DNA of 64,000 nucleotides from Synchiropus splendidus. Taxonomy: Eukaryota > Chordata > Actinopteri > Syngnathiformes > Callionymidae. The notes beneath the pieces were generated by a model that worked only from the letters and a program-made list of their open reading frames with translations, was not told where the DNA came from and did no database searches. Where the stretch lies: NCBI RefSeq assembly GCF_027744825.2, contig NW_026527059.1, positions 868,001 through 932,000 of the forward strand, in the 5' to 3' direction. A program made the position numbers and the translations under genes. Of this stretch, positions 38,641 to 50,300 are shown one piece after another (the stretch's first letter is position 1; every line of letters starts with the position of its first letter).

Positions 38641-39220
38641 CCTGAGATAAGGTGGGTTTCGGAACGCCAAACATAAAAGTGTTGATAACTTTCGAAAAAC
38701 ACTTCAGAGAGCTTAGATTTGATGTGCACCTACTAGAAAGACCCTTTCTGCTATAGTGGGAGGTTAAAATTTCATGTTCTGAAGCTTCCCTGAAAAGTTA
38801 TGGCACAATGCACAAAAACGCTTTTCAGCCTGAGATAAGGTGGGTTTCGGAACGCCAAACATAAAAGTGTTGATAACTTTGGAAAAACACTTCAGACAGT
38901 TTAGATTTGATGTGCAACTACTAGAAAGACCCTTTCTGCTATAGTGGGAGGTTAAAATTTCATGTTCTGAAGCTTCCCTGAAAAGTTATGGCACAATGCA
39001 CAAAAACGCTTTTCAGCCTGAGATAAGGTGGGTTTTGGAACGCCAAACATAAAAGTGTTAATAACTTTGGAAAAACACTTCAGACAGTTTAGATTTGATG
39101 TGCAACTACTAGAAAGACCCTTTCTGCTATAGTGGGAGGTTAAAATTTCATGTTCTGAAGCTTCCCTGAAAAGTTATGGCACAATGCACAAAAACGCTTT
39201 TCAGCCTGAGATAAGGTGGG

Positions 39221-39408
39221 TTTCGGAACGCCAAACATAAAAGTGTTGATAACTTTCGAAAAACACTTCAGAGAGCTTAGATTTGATGTGCACCTACTAG
39301 AAAGACCCTTTCTGCTATAGTGGGAGGTTAAAATTTCATGTTCTGAAGCTTCCCTGAAAAGTTATGGCACAATGCGTAAAAACGCTTTTCAGCCTGAGAT
39401 AAGGTGGG
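39221..39408 (+). repeat. Reference monomer, type C
   Basis: Type C has C37, G53 (cagagagc), C56 and C73 (gcaccta), usually with gcgta at 154-158. C37 creates the palindrome TTTCGAAA (39254-39261), adding a CpG and a TaqI site. The gcgta variant creates a 4-bp inverted repeat GCGT/ACGC (39374-39377 and 39382-39385). Type C recurs about every 4 to 8 monomers and is nearly always followed by a type A copy, so it makes a useful HOR boundary. The last copy with G53 lies at 53321-53508; none occurs to its right. Confidence 0.85.
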
Positions 39409-40160
39409 TTTCGGAACGCCAAACATAAAAGTGTTGATAACTTTGGAAAAACACTTCAGACAGTTTAGATTTGATGTGCAACTACTAGAAAGACCCTTTC
39501 TGCTATAGTGGGAGGTTAAAATTTCATGTTCTGAAGCTTTCCTGAAAAGTTATGGCACAATGCACAAAAACGCTTTTCAGCCTGAGATAAGGTGGGTTTC
39601 GGAACGCCAAACATAAAAGTGTTGATAACTTTTGAAAAACACTTCAGACAGCTTAGATTTGATGTGCAACTACTAGAAAGACCCTTTCTGCTATAGTGGG
39701 AGGTTAAAATTTCATGTTCTGAAGCTTCCCTGAAAAGTTATGGCACAATGCACAAAAACGCTTTTCAGCCTGAGATAAGGTGGGTTTCGGAACGCCAAAC
39801 ATAAAAGTGTTGATAACTTTGGAAAAACACTTCAGACAGTTTAGATTTGATGTGCAACTACTAGAAACACCCTTTCTGCTATAGTGGGAGGTTAAAATTT
39901 CATGTTCTGAAGCTTTCCTGAAAAGTTATGGCACAATGCACAAAAACGCTTTTCAGCCTGAGATAAGGTGGGTTTCGGAACGCCAAACATAAAAGTGTTG
40001 ATAACTTTTGAAAAACACTTCAGACAGCTTAGATTTGATGTGCAACTACTAGAAAGACCCTTTCTGCTATAGTGGGAGGTTAAAATTTCATGTTCTGAAG
40101 CTTCCCTGAAAAGTTATGGCACAATGCACAAAAACGCTTTTCAGCCTGAGATAAGGTGGG

Positions 40161-40348
40161 TTTCGGAACGCCAAACATAAAAGTGTTGATAACTTTCGAA
40201 AAACACTTCAGACAGCTTAGATTTGATGTGCACCTACTAGAAAGACCCTTTCTGCTATAGTGGGAGGTTAAAATTTCATGTTCTGAAGCTTCCCTGAAAA
40301 GTTATGGCACAATGCGTAAAAACGCTTTTCAGCCTGAGATAAGGTGGG
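40161..40348 (+). repeat. Reference monomer, type C' (C53 variant)
   Basis: This has C37, C56 and C73 like type C but C53 (cagacagc) as in A and B. It often sits one step downstream of a B monomer, giving the order C-A-B-C'. In the last 10 kb it completely replaces C. It may be a recombinant of C with A/B or the ancestor of C; the sequence alone does not decide. Confidence 0.8.
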
Positions 40349-40536
40349 TTTCGGAACGCCAAACATAAAAGTGTTGATAACTTTGGAAAAACACTTCAGA
40401 CAGTTTAGATTTGATGTGCAACTACTAGAAAGACCCTTTCTGCTATAGTGGGAGGTTAAAATTTCATGTTCTGAAGCTTCCCTGAAAAGTTATGGCACAA
40501 TGCACAAAAACGCTTTTCAGCCTGAGATAAGGTGGG

Positions 40537-40724
40537 TTTCGGAACGCCAAACATAAAAGTGTTAATAACTTTGGAAAAACACTTCAGACAGTTTAGATTT
40601 GATGTGCAACTACTAGAAAGACCCTTTCTGCTATAGTGGGAGGTTAAAATTTCATGTTCTGAAGCTTCCCTGAAAAGTTATGGCACAATGCACAAAAACG
40701 CTTTTCAGCCTGAGATAAGGTGGG
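40537..40724 (+). repeat. Reference monomer, type D
   Basis: Type D matches A except for A28 (gtgttaataac instead of gtgttgataac). The change puts a TTAA palindrome beside the left arm of the 7-bp dyad without altering the arm. D copies are often found singly or in adjacent pairs (2377 and 2565; 7264 and 7452; 11966 and 12154; 47869 and 48057; 56329 and 56517). Confidence 0.85.
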
Positions 40725-43700
40725 TTTCGGAAAGCCAAACATAAAAGTGTTGATAACTTTGGAAAAACACTTCAGACAGTTTAGATTTGATGTGCAACTA
40801 CTAGAAAGACCCTTTCTGCTATAGTGGGAGGTTAAAATTTCATGTTCTGAAGCTTCCCTGAAAAGTTATGGCACAATGCACAAAAACGCTTTTCAGCCTG
40901 AGATAAGGTGGGTTTCGGAACGCCAAACATAAAAGTGTTGATAACTTTGGAAAAACACTTCAGACAGCTTAGATTTGATGTGCAACTACTAGAAAGACCC
41001 TTTCTGCTATAGTGGGAGGTTAAAATTTCATGTTCTGAAGCTTCCCTGAAAAGTTATGGCACAATGCGTAAAAACGCTTTTCAGCCTGAGATAAGGTGGG
41101 TTTCGGAACGCCAAACATAAAAGTGTTGATAACTTTTGAAAAACACTTCAGACAGCTTAGATTTGATGTGCAACTACTAGAAAGACCCTTTCTGCTATAG
41201 TGGGAGGTTAAAATTTCATGTTCTGAAGCTTCCCTGAAAAGTTATGGCACAATGCACAAAAACGCTTTTCAGCCTGAGATAAGGTGGGTTTCGGAACGCC
41301 AAACATAAAAGTGTTGATAACTTTCGAAAAACACTTCAGACAGCTTAGATTTGATGTGCACCTACTAGAAAGACCCTTTCTGCTATAGTGGGAGGTTAAA
41401 ATTTCATGTTCTGAAGCTTCCCTGAAAAGTTATGGCACAATGCGTAAAAACGCTTTTCAGCCTGAGATACGGTGGGTTTCGGAACGCCAAACATAAATGT
41501 GTTGATAACTTTGGAAAAACACTTCAGACAGTTTAGATTTGATGTGCAACTACTAGAAAGACCCTTTCTGCTATAGTGGGAGGTTAAAATTTCATGTTCT
41601 GAAGCTTCGCTGAAAAGTTATGGCACAATGCACAAAAACGCTTTTCAGCCTGAGATAAGGTGGGTTTCGGAACGCCAAACATAAAAGTGTTAATAACTTT
41701 GGAAAAACACTTCAGACAGTTTAGATTTGATGTGCAACTACTAGAAAGACCCTTTCTGCTATAGTGGGAGGTTAAAATTTCATGTTCTGAAGCTTCCCTG
41801 AAAAGTTATGGCACAATGCACAAAAACGCTTTCCAGCCTGAGATAAGGTGGGTTTCGGAACGCCAAACATAAAAGTGTTGATAACTTTGGAAAAACACTT
41901 CAGACAGTTTAGATTTGATGTGCAACTACTAGAAAGACCCTTTCTGCTATAGTGGGAGGTTAAAATTTCATGTTCTGAAGCCTTCCTGAAAAGTTATGGC
42001 ACAATGCACAAAAACGCTTTCCAGCCTGAGATAAGGTGGGTTTCGGAACGCCAAACATAAAAGTGTTGATAACTTTGGAAAAACACTTCAGACAGTTTAG
42101 ATTTGATGTGCAACTACTAGAAAGACCCTTTCTGCTATAGTGGGAGGTTAAAATTTCATGTTCTGAAGCCTTCCTGAAAAGTTATGGCACAATGCACAAA
42201 AACGCTTTTCAGCCTGAGATAAGGTGGGTTTTGGAACGCCAAACATAAAAGTGTTGATAACTTTTGAAAAACACTTCAGACAGCTTAGATTTGATGTGCA
42301 ACTACTAGAAAGACCCTTTCTGCTATAGTGGGAGGTTAAAATTTCATGTTCTGAAGCTTCCCTGAAAAGTTATGGCACAATGCACAAAAACGCTTTTCAG
42401 CCTGAGATAAGGTGGGTTTCGGAACGCCAAACATAAAAGTGTTGATAACTTTGGAAAAACACTTCAGACAGTTTAGATTTGATGTGCAACTACTAGAAAG
42501 ACCCTTTCTGCTATAGTGGGAGGTTAAAATTTCATGTTCTGAAGCTTCCCTGAAAAGTTATGGCACAATGCACAAAAACGCTTTTCAGCCTGAGATAAGG
42601 TGGGTTTCGGAACGCCAAACATAAAAGTGTTAATAACTTTGGAAAAACACTTCAGACAGTTTAGATTTGATGTGCAACTACTAGAAAGACCCTTTCTGCT
42701 ATAGTAGGAGGTTAAAATTTCATGTTCTGAAGCTTCCCTGAAAAGTTATGGCACAATGCACAAAAACGCTTTTCAGCCTGAGATAAGGTGGGTTTCGGAA
42801 CGCCAAACATAAAAGTGTTGATAACTTTTGAAAAACACTTCAGACAGCTTAGATTTGATGTGCAACTACTAGAAAGACCCTTTCTGCTATAGTGGGAGGT
42901 TAAAATTTCATGTTCTGAAGTTTTCCTGAAAAGTTATGGCACAATGCACAAAAACGCTTTTCAGCCTGAGATAAGGTGGGTTTCGGAACGCCAAAGATAA
43001 AAGTGTTGATAACTTTCGAAAAACACTTCAGAGAGCTTAGATTTGATGTGCACCTACTAGAAAGACGCTTTCTGCTATAGTGGGAGGTTAAAATTTCATG
43101 TTCTGAAGCTTCCCTGAAAAGTTATGGCACAATGCGTAAAAACGCTTTTCAGCCTGAGATAAGGTGGGTTTCGGAACGCCAAACATAAAAGTGTTGATAA
43201 CTTTGGAAAAACACTTCAGACAGTTTAGATTTGATGTGCAACTACTAGAAAGACCCTTTCTGCTATAGTGGGAGGTTAAAATTTCATGTTCTGAAGCTTA
43301 CCTGAAAAGTTATGGCACAATGCACAAAAACGCTTTTCAGCCTGAGATAAGGTGGGTTTCGGAACGCCAAACATAAAAGTGTTGATAACTTTGGAAAAAC
43401 ACTTCAGACAGCTTAGATTTGATGTGCAACTACTAGAAAGACCCTTTCTGCTATAGTGGGAGGTTAAAATTTCATGTTCTGAAGCTTCCCTGAAAAGTTA
43501 TGGCACAATGCACAAAAACGCTTTTCAGCCTGAGATAAGGTGGGTTTCGGAACGCCAAACATAAAAGTGTTGATAACTTTGGAAAAACACTTCAGACAGT
43601 TTAGATTTGATGTGCACCTACTAGAAAGACCCTTTCTGCTATAGTGGGAGGTTAAAATTTCATGTTCTGAAGCTTCCCTGAAAAGTTATGGCACAATGCA

Positions 43701-46700
43701 CAAAAACGCTTTTCAGCCTGAGATAAGGTGGGTTTCGGAACGCCAAACATAAAAGTGTTGATAACTTTGGAAAAACACTTCAGACAGCTTAGATTTGATG
43801 TGCAACTACTAGAAAGACCCTTTCTGCTATAGTGGGAGGTTAAAATTTCATGTTCTGAAGCTTCCCTGAAAAGTTATGGCACAATGCACAAAAACGCTTT
43901 TCAGCCTGAGATAAGGTGGGTTTCGGAACGCCAAACATAAAAGTGTTGATAACTTTGGAAAAACACTTCAGACAGTTTAGATTTGATGTGCAACTACTAG
44001 AAAGACCCTTTCTGCTATAGTGGGAGGTTAAAATTTCATGTTCTGAAGCTTCCCTGAAAAGTTATGGCACAATGCACAAAAACGCTTTTCAGCCTGAGAT
44101 AAGGTGGGTTTCGGAACGCCAAACATAAAAGTGTTAATAACTTTGGAAAAACACTTCAGACAGTTTAGATTTGATGTGCAACTACTAGAAAGACCCTTTC
44201 TGCTATAGTGGGAGGTTAAAATTTCATGTTCTGAAGCTTCCCTGAAAAGTTATGGCACAATGCACAAAAACGCTTTTCAGCCTGAGATAAGGTGGGTTTC
44301 GGAACGCCAAACATAAAAGTGTTGATAACTTTCGAAAAACACTTCAGACAGCTTAGATTTGATGTGCACCTACTAGAAAGACCCTTTCTGCTATAGTGGG
44401 AGGTTAAAATTTCATGTTCTGAAGCTTCCCTGAAAAGTTATGGCACAATGCACAAAAACGCTTTTCAGCCTGAGATAAGGTGGGTTTCGGAACGCCAAAC
44501 ATAAAAGTGTTGATAACTTTGGAAAAACACTTCAGACAGTTTAGATTTGATGTGCAACTACTAGAAAGACCCTTTCTGCTATAGTGGGAGGTTAAAATGT
44601 CATGTTCTGAAGCTTCCCTGAAAAGTTATGGCACAATGCACAAAAACGCTTTTCAGCCTGAGATAAGGTGGGTTTCGGAACGCCAAACATAAAAGTGTTA
44701 ATAACTTTGGAAAAACACTTCAGACAGTTTAGATTTGATGTGCAACTACTAGAAAGACCCTTTCTGCTATAGCGGGAGGTTAAAATTTCATGTTCTGAAG
44801 CTTTCCTGAAAAGTTATGGCACAATGCACAAAAAGGCTTTTCAGCCTGAGATAAGGTGGGTTTCGGAACGCCAAACATAAAAGTGTTGATAACTTTCGAA
44901 AAACACTTCAGAGAGCTTAGATTTGATGTGCACCTACTAGAAAGACCCTTTCTGCTATAGTGGGAGGTTAAAATTTCATGTTCTGAAGCTTCCCTGAAAA
45001 GTTATGGCACAATGCGTAAAAACGCTTTTCAGCCTGAGATAAGGTGGGTTTCGGAACGCCAAACATAAAAGTGTTGATAACTTTGGAAAAACACTTCAGA
45101 CAATTTAGATTTGATGTGCAACTACTAGAAAGACCCTTTCTGCTATAGTGGGAGGTTAAAATTTCATGTTCTGAAGCTTTCCTGAAAAGTTATGGCACAA
45201 TGCACAAAAACGCTTTTCAGCCTGAGATAAGGTGGGTTTCGGAACGCCAAACATAAAAGTGTTGATAACTTTTGAAAAACACTTCAGACAGCTTAGATTT
45301 GATGTGCAACTACTAGAAAGACCCTTTCTGCTATAGTGGGAGGTTAAAATTTCATGTTCTGAAGCTTCCCTGAAAAGTTATGGCACAATGCACAAAAACG
45401 CTTTTCAGCCTGAGATAAGGTGGGTTTCGGAACGCCAAACATAAAAGTGTTGATAACTTTGGAAAAACACTTCAGACAGTTTAGATTTGATGTGCAACTA
45501 CTAGAAAGACCCTTTCTGCTATAGTGGGAGGTTAAAATTTCATGTTCTGAAGCTTCCCTGAAAAGTTATGGCACAATGCACAAAAACGCTTTTCAGCCTG
45601 AGATAAGGTGGGTTTCGGAACGCCAAACATAAAAGTGTTAATAACTTTGGAAAAACACTTCAGACAGTTTAGATTTGATGTGCAACTACTAGAAAGACCC
45701 TTTCTGCTATAGTGGGAGGTTAAAATTTCATGTTCTGAAGCTTCCCTGAAAAGTTATGGCACAATGCGTAAAAACGCTTTTCAGCCTGAGATATGGTGGG
45801 TTTCGGAACGCCAAACATAAATGTGTTGATAACTTTGGAAAAACACTTCAGACAGTTTAGATTTGATGTGCAACTACTAGAAAGACCCTTTCTGCTATAG
45901 TGGGAGGTTAAAATTTCATGTTCTGAAGCTTCCCTGAAAAGTTATGGCACAATGCACAAAAACGCTTTTCAGCCTGAGATAAGGTGGGTTTCGGAACGCC
46001 AAACATAAAAGTGTTAATAACTTTGGAAAAACACTTCAGACAGTTTAGATTTGATGTGCAACTACTAGAAAGACCCTTTCTGCTATAGTGGGAGGTTAAA
46101 ATTTCATGTTCTGAAGCTTCCCTGAAAAGTTATGGCACAATGCACAAAAACGCTTTTCAGCCTGAGATAAGGTGGGTTTCGGAACGCCAAACATAAAAGT
46201 GTTAATAACTTTGGAAAAACACTTCAGACAGTTTAGATTTGATGTGCAACTACTGGAAAGACCCTTTCTGCGATAGTGGGAGGTTAAAATTTCATGTTCT
46301 GAAGCTTTCCTGAAAAGTTATGGCACAATGCACAAAAACGCTTTTCAGCCTGAGATAAGGTGGGTTTCGGAACGCCAAACATAAAAGTGTTGATAACTTT
46401 CGAAAAACACTTCAGAGAGCTTAGATTTGATGTGCACCTACTAGAAAGACCCTTTCTGCTATAGTGGGAGGTTAAAATTTCATGTTCTGAAGCTTCCCTG
46501 AAAAGTTATGGCACAATGCGTAAAAACGCTTTTCAGCCTGAGATAAGGTGGGTTTCGGAACGCCAAACATAAAAGTGTTGATAACTTTGGAAAAACACTT
46601 CAGACAGTTTAGATTTGATGTGCAACTACTAGAAAGACCCTTTCTGCTATAGTGGGAGGTTAAAATTTCATGTTCTGAAGCTTTCCTGAAAAGTTATGGC

Positions 46701-47304
46701 ACAATGCACAAAAACGCTTTTCAGCCTGAGATAAGGTGGGTTTCGGAACGCCAAACATAAAAGTGTTGATAACTTTTGAAAAACACTTCAGACAGCTTAG
46801 ATTTGATGTGCAACTACTAGAAAGACCCTTTCTGCTATAGTGGGAGGTTAAAATTTCATGTTCTGAAGCTTCCCTGAAAAGTTATGGCACAATGCACAAA
46901 AACGCTTTTCAGCCTGAGATAAGGTGGGTGTCGGAACGCCAAACATAAAAGTGTTGATAACTTTCGAAAAACACTTCAGAGAGCTAAGATTTGATGTGCA
47001 CCTACTAGAAAGACCCTTTCTGCTATAGTGGGAGGTTAAAATTTCATGTTCTGAAGCTTCCCTGAAAAGTTATGGCACAATGCACAAAAACGCTTTTCAG
47101 CCTGAGATAAGGTGGGTTTCGGAACGCCAAACATAAAAGTGTTAATAACTTTGGAAAAACACTTCAGACAGTTTAGATTTGATGTGCAACTAGTAGAAAG
47201 ACCCTTTCTGCTATAGTGGGAGGTTAAAATTTCATGTTCTGAAGCTTCCCTGAAAAGTTATGGCACAATGCGTAAAAACGCTTTTCAGCCTGAGATAAGG
47301 TGGG

Positions 47305-50300
47305 TTTCGGAACGCCAAACATAAAAGTGTTGATAGCTTTGGAAAAACACTTCAGACAGTTTAGATTTGATGTGCAACTACGAGAAAGACCCTTTCTGCT
47401 ATAGTAGGAGGTTAAAATTTCATGTTCTGAAGCTTTCCTGAAAAGTTATGGCACAATGCACAAAAACGCTTTTCAGCCTGAGATAAGGTGGGTTTCGGAA
47501 CGCCAAACATAAAAGTGTTGATAACTTTTGAAAAACACTTCAGACAGCTTAGAATTAATGTGCAACTACTAGAAAGACCCTTTCTGCTATAGTGGGAGGT
47601 TAAAATTTCATGTTCTGAAGCTTCCCTGAAAAGTTATGGCACAATGCGTAAAAACGCTTTTCAGCCTGAGATAAGGTGGGTTTCGGAACGCCAAACATAA
47701 AAGTGTTGATAACTTTGGAAAAACACTTCAGACAGTTTAGATTTGATGTGCAACTACTAGAAAGACCCTTTCTGCTATAGTGGGAGGTTAAAATTTCATG
47801 TTCTGAAGCTTCCCTGAAAAGTTATGGCACAATGCACAAAAACGCTTTTCAGCCTGAGATAAGGTGGGTTTCGGAACGCCAAAAAAAAAAGTGTTAATAA
47901 CTTTGGAAAAACACTTCAGACAGTTTAGATTTGACGTGCAACTACTAGAAAGACCCTTTCTGCTATAGTGGGAGGTTAAAATTTCATGTTCTGAAGCTTC
48001 CCTGAAAAGTTATGGCACAATGCACAAAAACGCTTTTCAGCCTGAGATAAGGTGGGTTTCGGAACGCCAAACATAAAGGTGTTAATAACTTTGGAAAAAC
48101 ACTTCAGACAGTTTAGATTTGATGTGCAACTAGTAGAAAGACCCTTTCTGCTATAGTGGGAGGTTAAAATTTCATGTTCTGAAGCTTCCCTGAAAAGTTA
48201 TGGCACAATGCACAAAAACGCTTTTCAGCCTGAGATAAAGTGGGTTTCGGAACGCCAAACATAAAAGTGTTGATAACTTTCGAAAAACACTTCAGACAGC
48301 TTAGATTTGATGTGCACCTACTAGAAAGACCCTTTCTGCTATAGTGGGAGGTTAAAAATTCATGTTCTGAAGCTTCCCTGAAAAGTTATGGCACAATGCG
48401 TAAAAACGCTTTTCAGCCTGAGATAAGGTGGGTTTCGGAACGCCAAACATAAAAGTGTTGATAGCTTTGGAAAAACACTTCAGACAGTTTAGATTTGATG
48501 TGCAACTACGAGAAAGACCCTTTCTGCTATAGTAGGAGGTTAAAATTTCATGTTCTGAAGCTTTCCTGAAAAGTTATGGCACAATGCACAAAAACGCTTT
48601 TCAGCCTGAGATAAGGTGGGTTTCGGAACGCCAAACATAAAAGTGTTGATAACTTTTGAAAAACACTTCAGACAGCTTAGATTTGATGTGCAACTACTAG
48701 AAAGACCCTTTCTGCTATAGTGGGAGGTTAAAATTTCATGTTCTGAAGCTTCCCTGAAAAGTTATGGCACAATGCGTAAAAACGCTTTTCAGCCTGAGAT
48801 AACGTGGGTTTCGGAACGCCAAACATAAAAGTGTTGATAACTTTTGAAAAACACTTCAGCCAGCTGAGATTTGATGTGCAACTACTAGAAAGACCCTTTC
48901 TGCTATAGTGGGAGGTTAAAATTTCATGTTCTGAAGCTTCCCTGAAAAGTTATGGCACAATGCACAAAAACGCTTTTCAGCCTGAGATAAGGTGGGTTTC
49001 GGAACGCCAAACATAAAAGTGTTAATAACTTTGGAAAAACACTTCAGACAGTTTAGATTTGATGTGCAACTACTAGAAAGACCCTTTCTGCTATAGTGGG
49101 AGGTTAAAATTTCATGTTCTGAAGCTTCCCTGAAAAGTTATGGCACAATGCACAAAAACGCTTTTCAGCCTGAGATAAGGTGGGTTTCGGAACGCCAAAC
49201 ATAAAAGTGTTGATAACTTTCGAAAAACACTTCAGACAGTTTAGATTTGATGTGCAACTACTAGAAAGACCCTTTCTGCTATAGTGGGAGGTTAAAATTT
49301 AATGTTCTGAAGCTTCCCTGAAAAGTTATGGCACAATGCACAAAAACACTTTTCAGCCTGAGATAAGGTGGGTTTCGGAACGCCAAACATAAAAGTGTTA
49401 ATAACTTTGGAAAAACACTTCAGACAGTTTAGATTTGATGTGCAACTACTAGAAAGACCCTTTCTGCTATAGTGGGAGGTTAAAATTTCATGTTCTGAAG
49501 CTTCCCTGAAAAGTTATGGCACAATGCACAAAATCGCTTTTCAGCCTGAGATAAGGTGGGTTTGGGAACGCCAAACATAAAAGTGTTGATAACTTTCGAA
49601 AAACACTTCAGACAGCTTAGATTTGATGTGCAACTACTAGAAAGACCCTTTCTGCTATAGTGGGAGGTTAAAATTTCATGTTCTGAAGCTTCCCTGAAAA
49701 GTTATGGCACAATGCACAAAAACGCTTTTCAGCCTGAGATAAGGTGGGTTTCGGAACGCCAAACATAAAAGTGTTAATAACTTTGGAAAAACACTTCAGA
49801 CAGTTTAGATTTGATGCGCAACTACTAGAAAGACCCTTTCTGCTATAGTGGGAGGTTAAAATTTCATGTTCTGAAGCTTCCCTGAAAAGTTATGGCACAA
49901 TGCACAAAAACGTTTTTCAGCCAGAGATAAGGTGGGTTTCGGAACGCCAAACATAAAAGTGTTGATAACTTTCGAAAAACACTTCAGAGAGCTTAGATTT
50001 GATGTGCACCTACTAGAAAGACCCTTTCTGCTATAATGGGAGGTTAAAATTTCATGTTCTGAAGCTTCCCTGAAAAGTTATGGCACAATGCGTAAAAACG
50101 CTTTTCAGCCTGAGATAAGGTGGGTTTCGGAACGCCAAACATAAAAGTGTTGATAACTTTGGAAAAACACTTCAGACAGTTTAGATTTGATGTGCAACTA
50201 CTAGAAAGACCCTTTCTGCTATAGTGGGAGGTTAAAATTTCATGTTCTGAAGCTTCCCTGAAAAGTTATGGCACAATGCACAAAAACGCTTTTCAGCCTG

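Larger units (their letters stand above)
38469..38656 (+). repeat. Reference monomer, type A (consensus form)
   Basis: This 188-bp copy matches the commonest base at every site I compared and can serve as the coordinate frame. It has G28, G37, C53, T56, A73, G107, C132 and caca at 155-158. It contains all three conserved dyads and the HindIII site (38594-38599). Most type A copies differ from it only at position 132 (C or T) or at 156-157 (AC or GT). Type A is the most frequent class and occurs throughout the window. Confidence 0.9.
40161..43750 (+). repeat. Segmental duplication, copy 2 (partner 14.85 kb upstream)
   Basis: This is the partner of 25309-28900. In its middle it has one more monomer with ctttccagcc plus gaagccttcc (near 41981 and 42167; copy 1 has gaagccttcc once), which moves the ggttttgga mark to a 15,040-bp offset (80 monomers). 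By gaagcttacc at 43293 the offset is again 79, so one monomer was also lost here, or gained in copy 1, between those marks. Confidence 0.78.
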
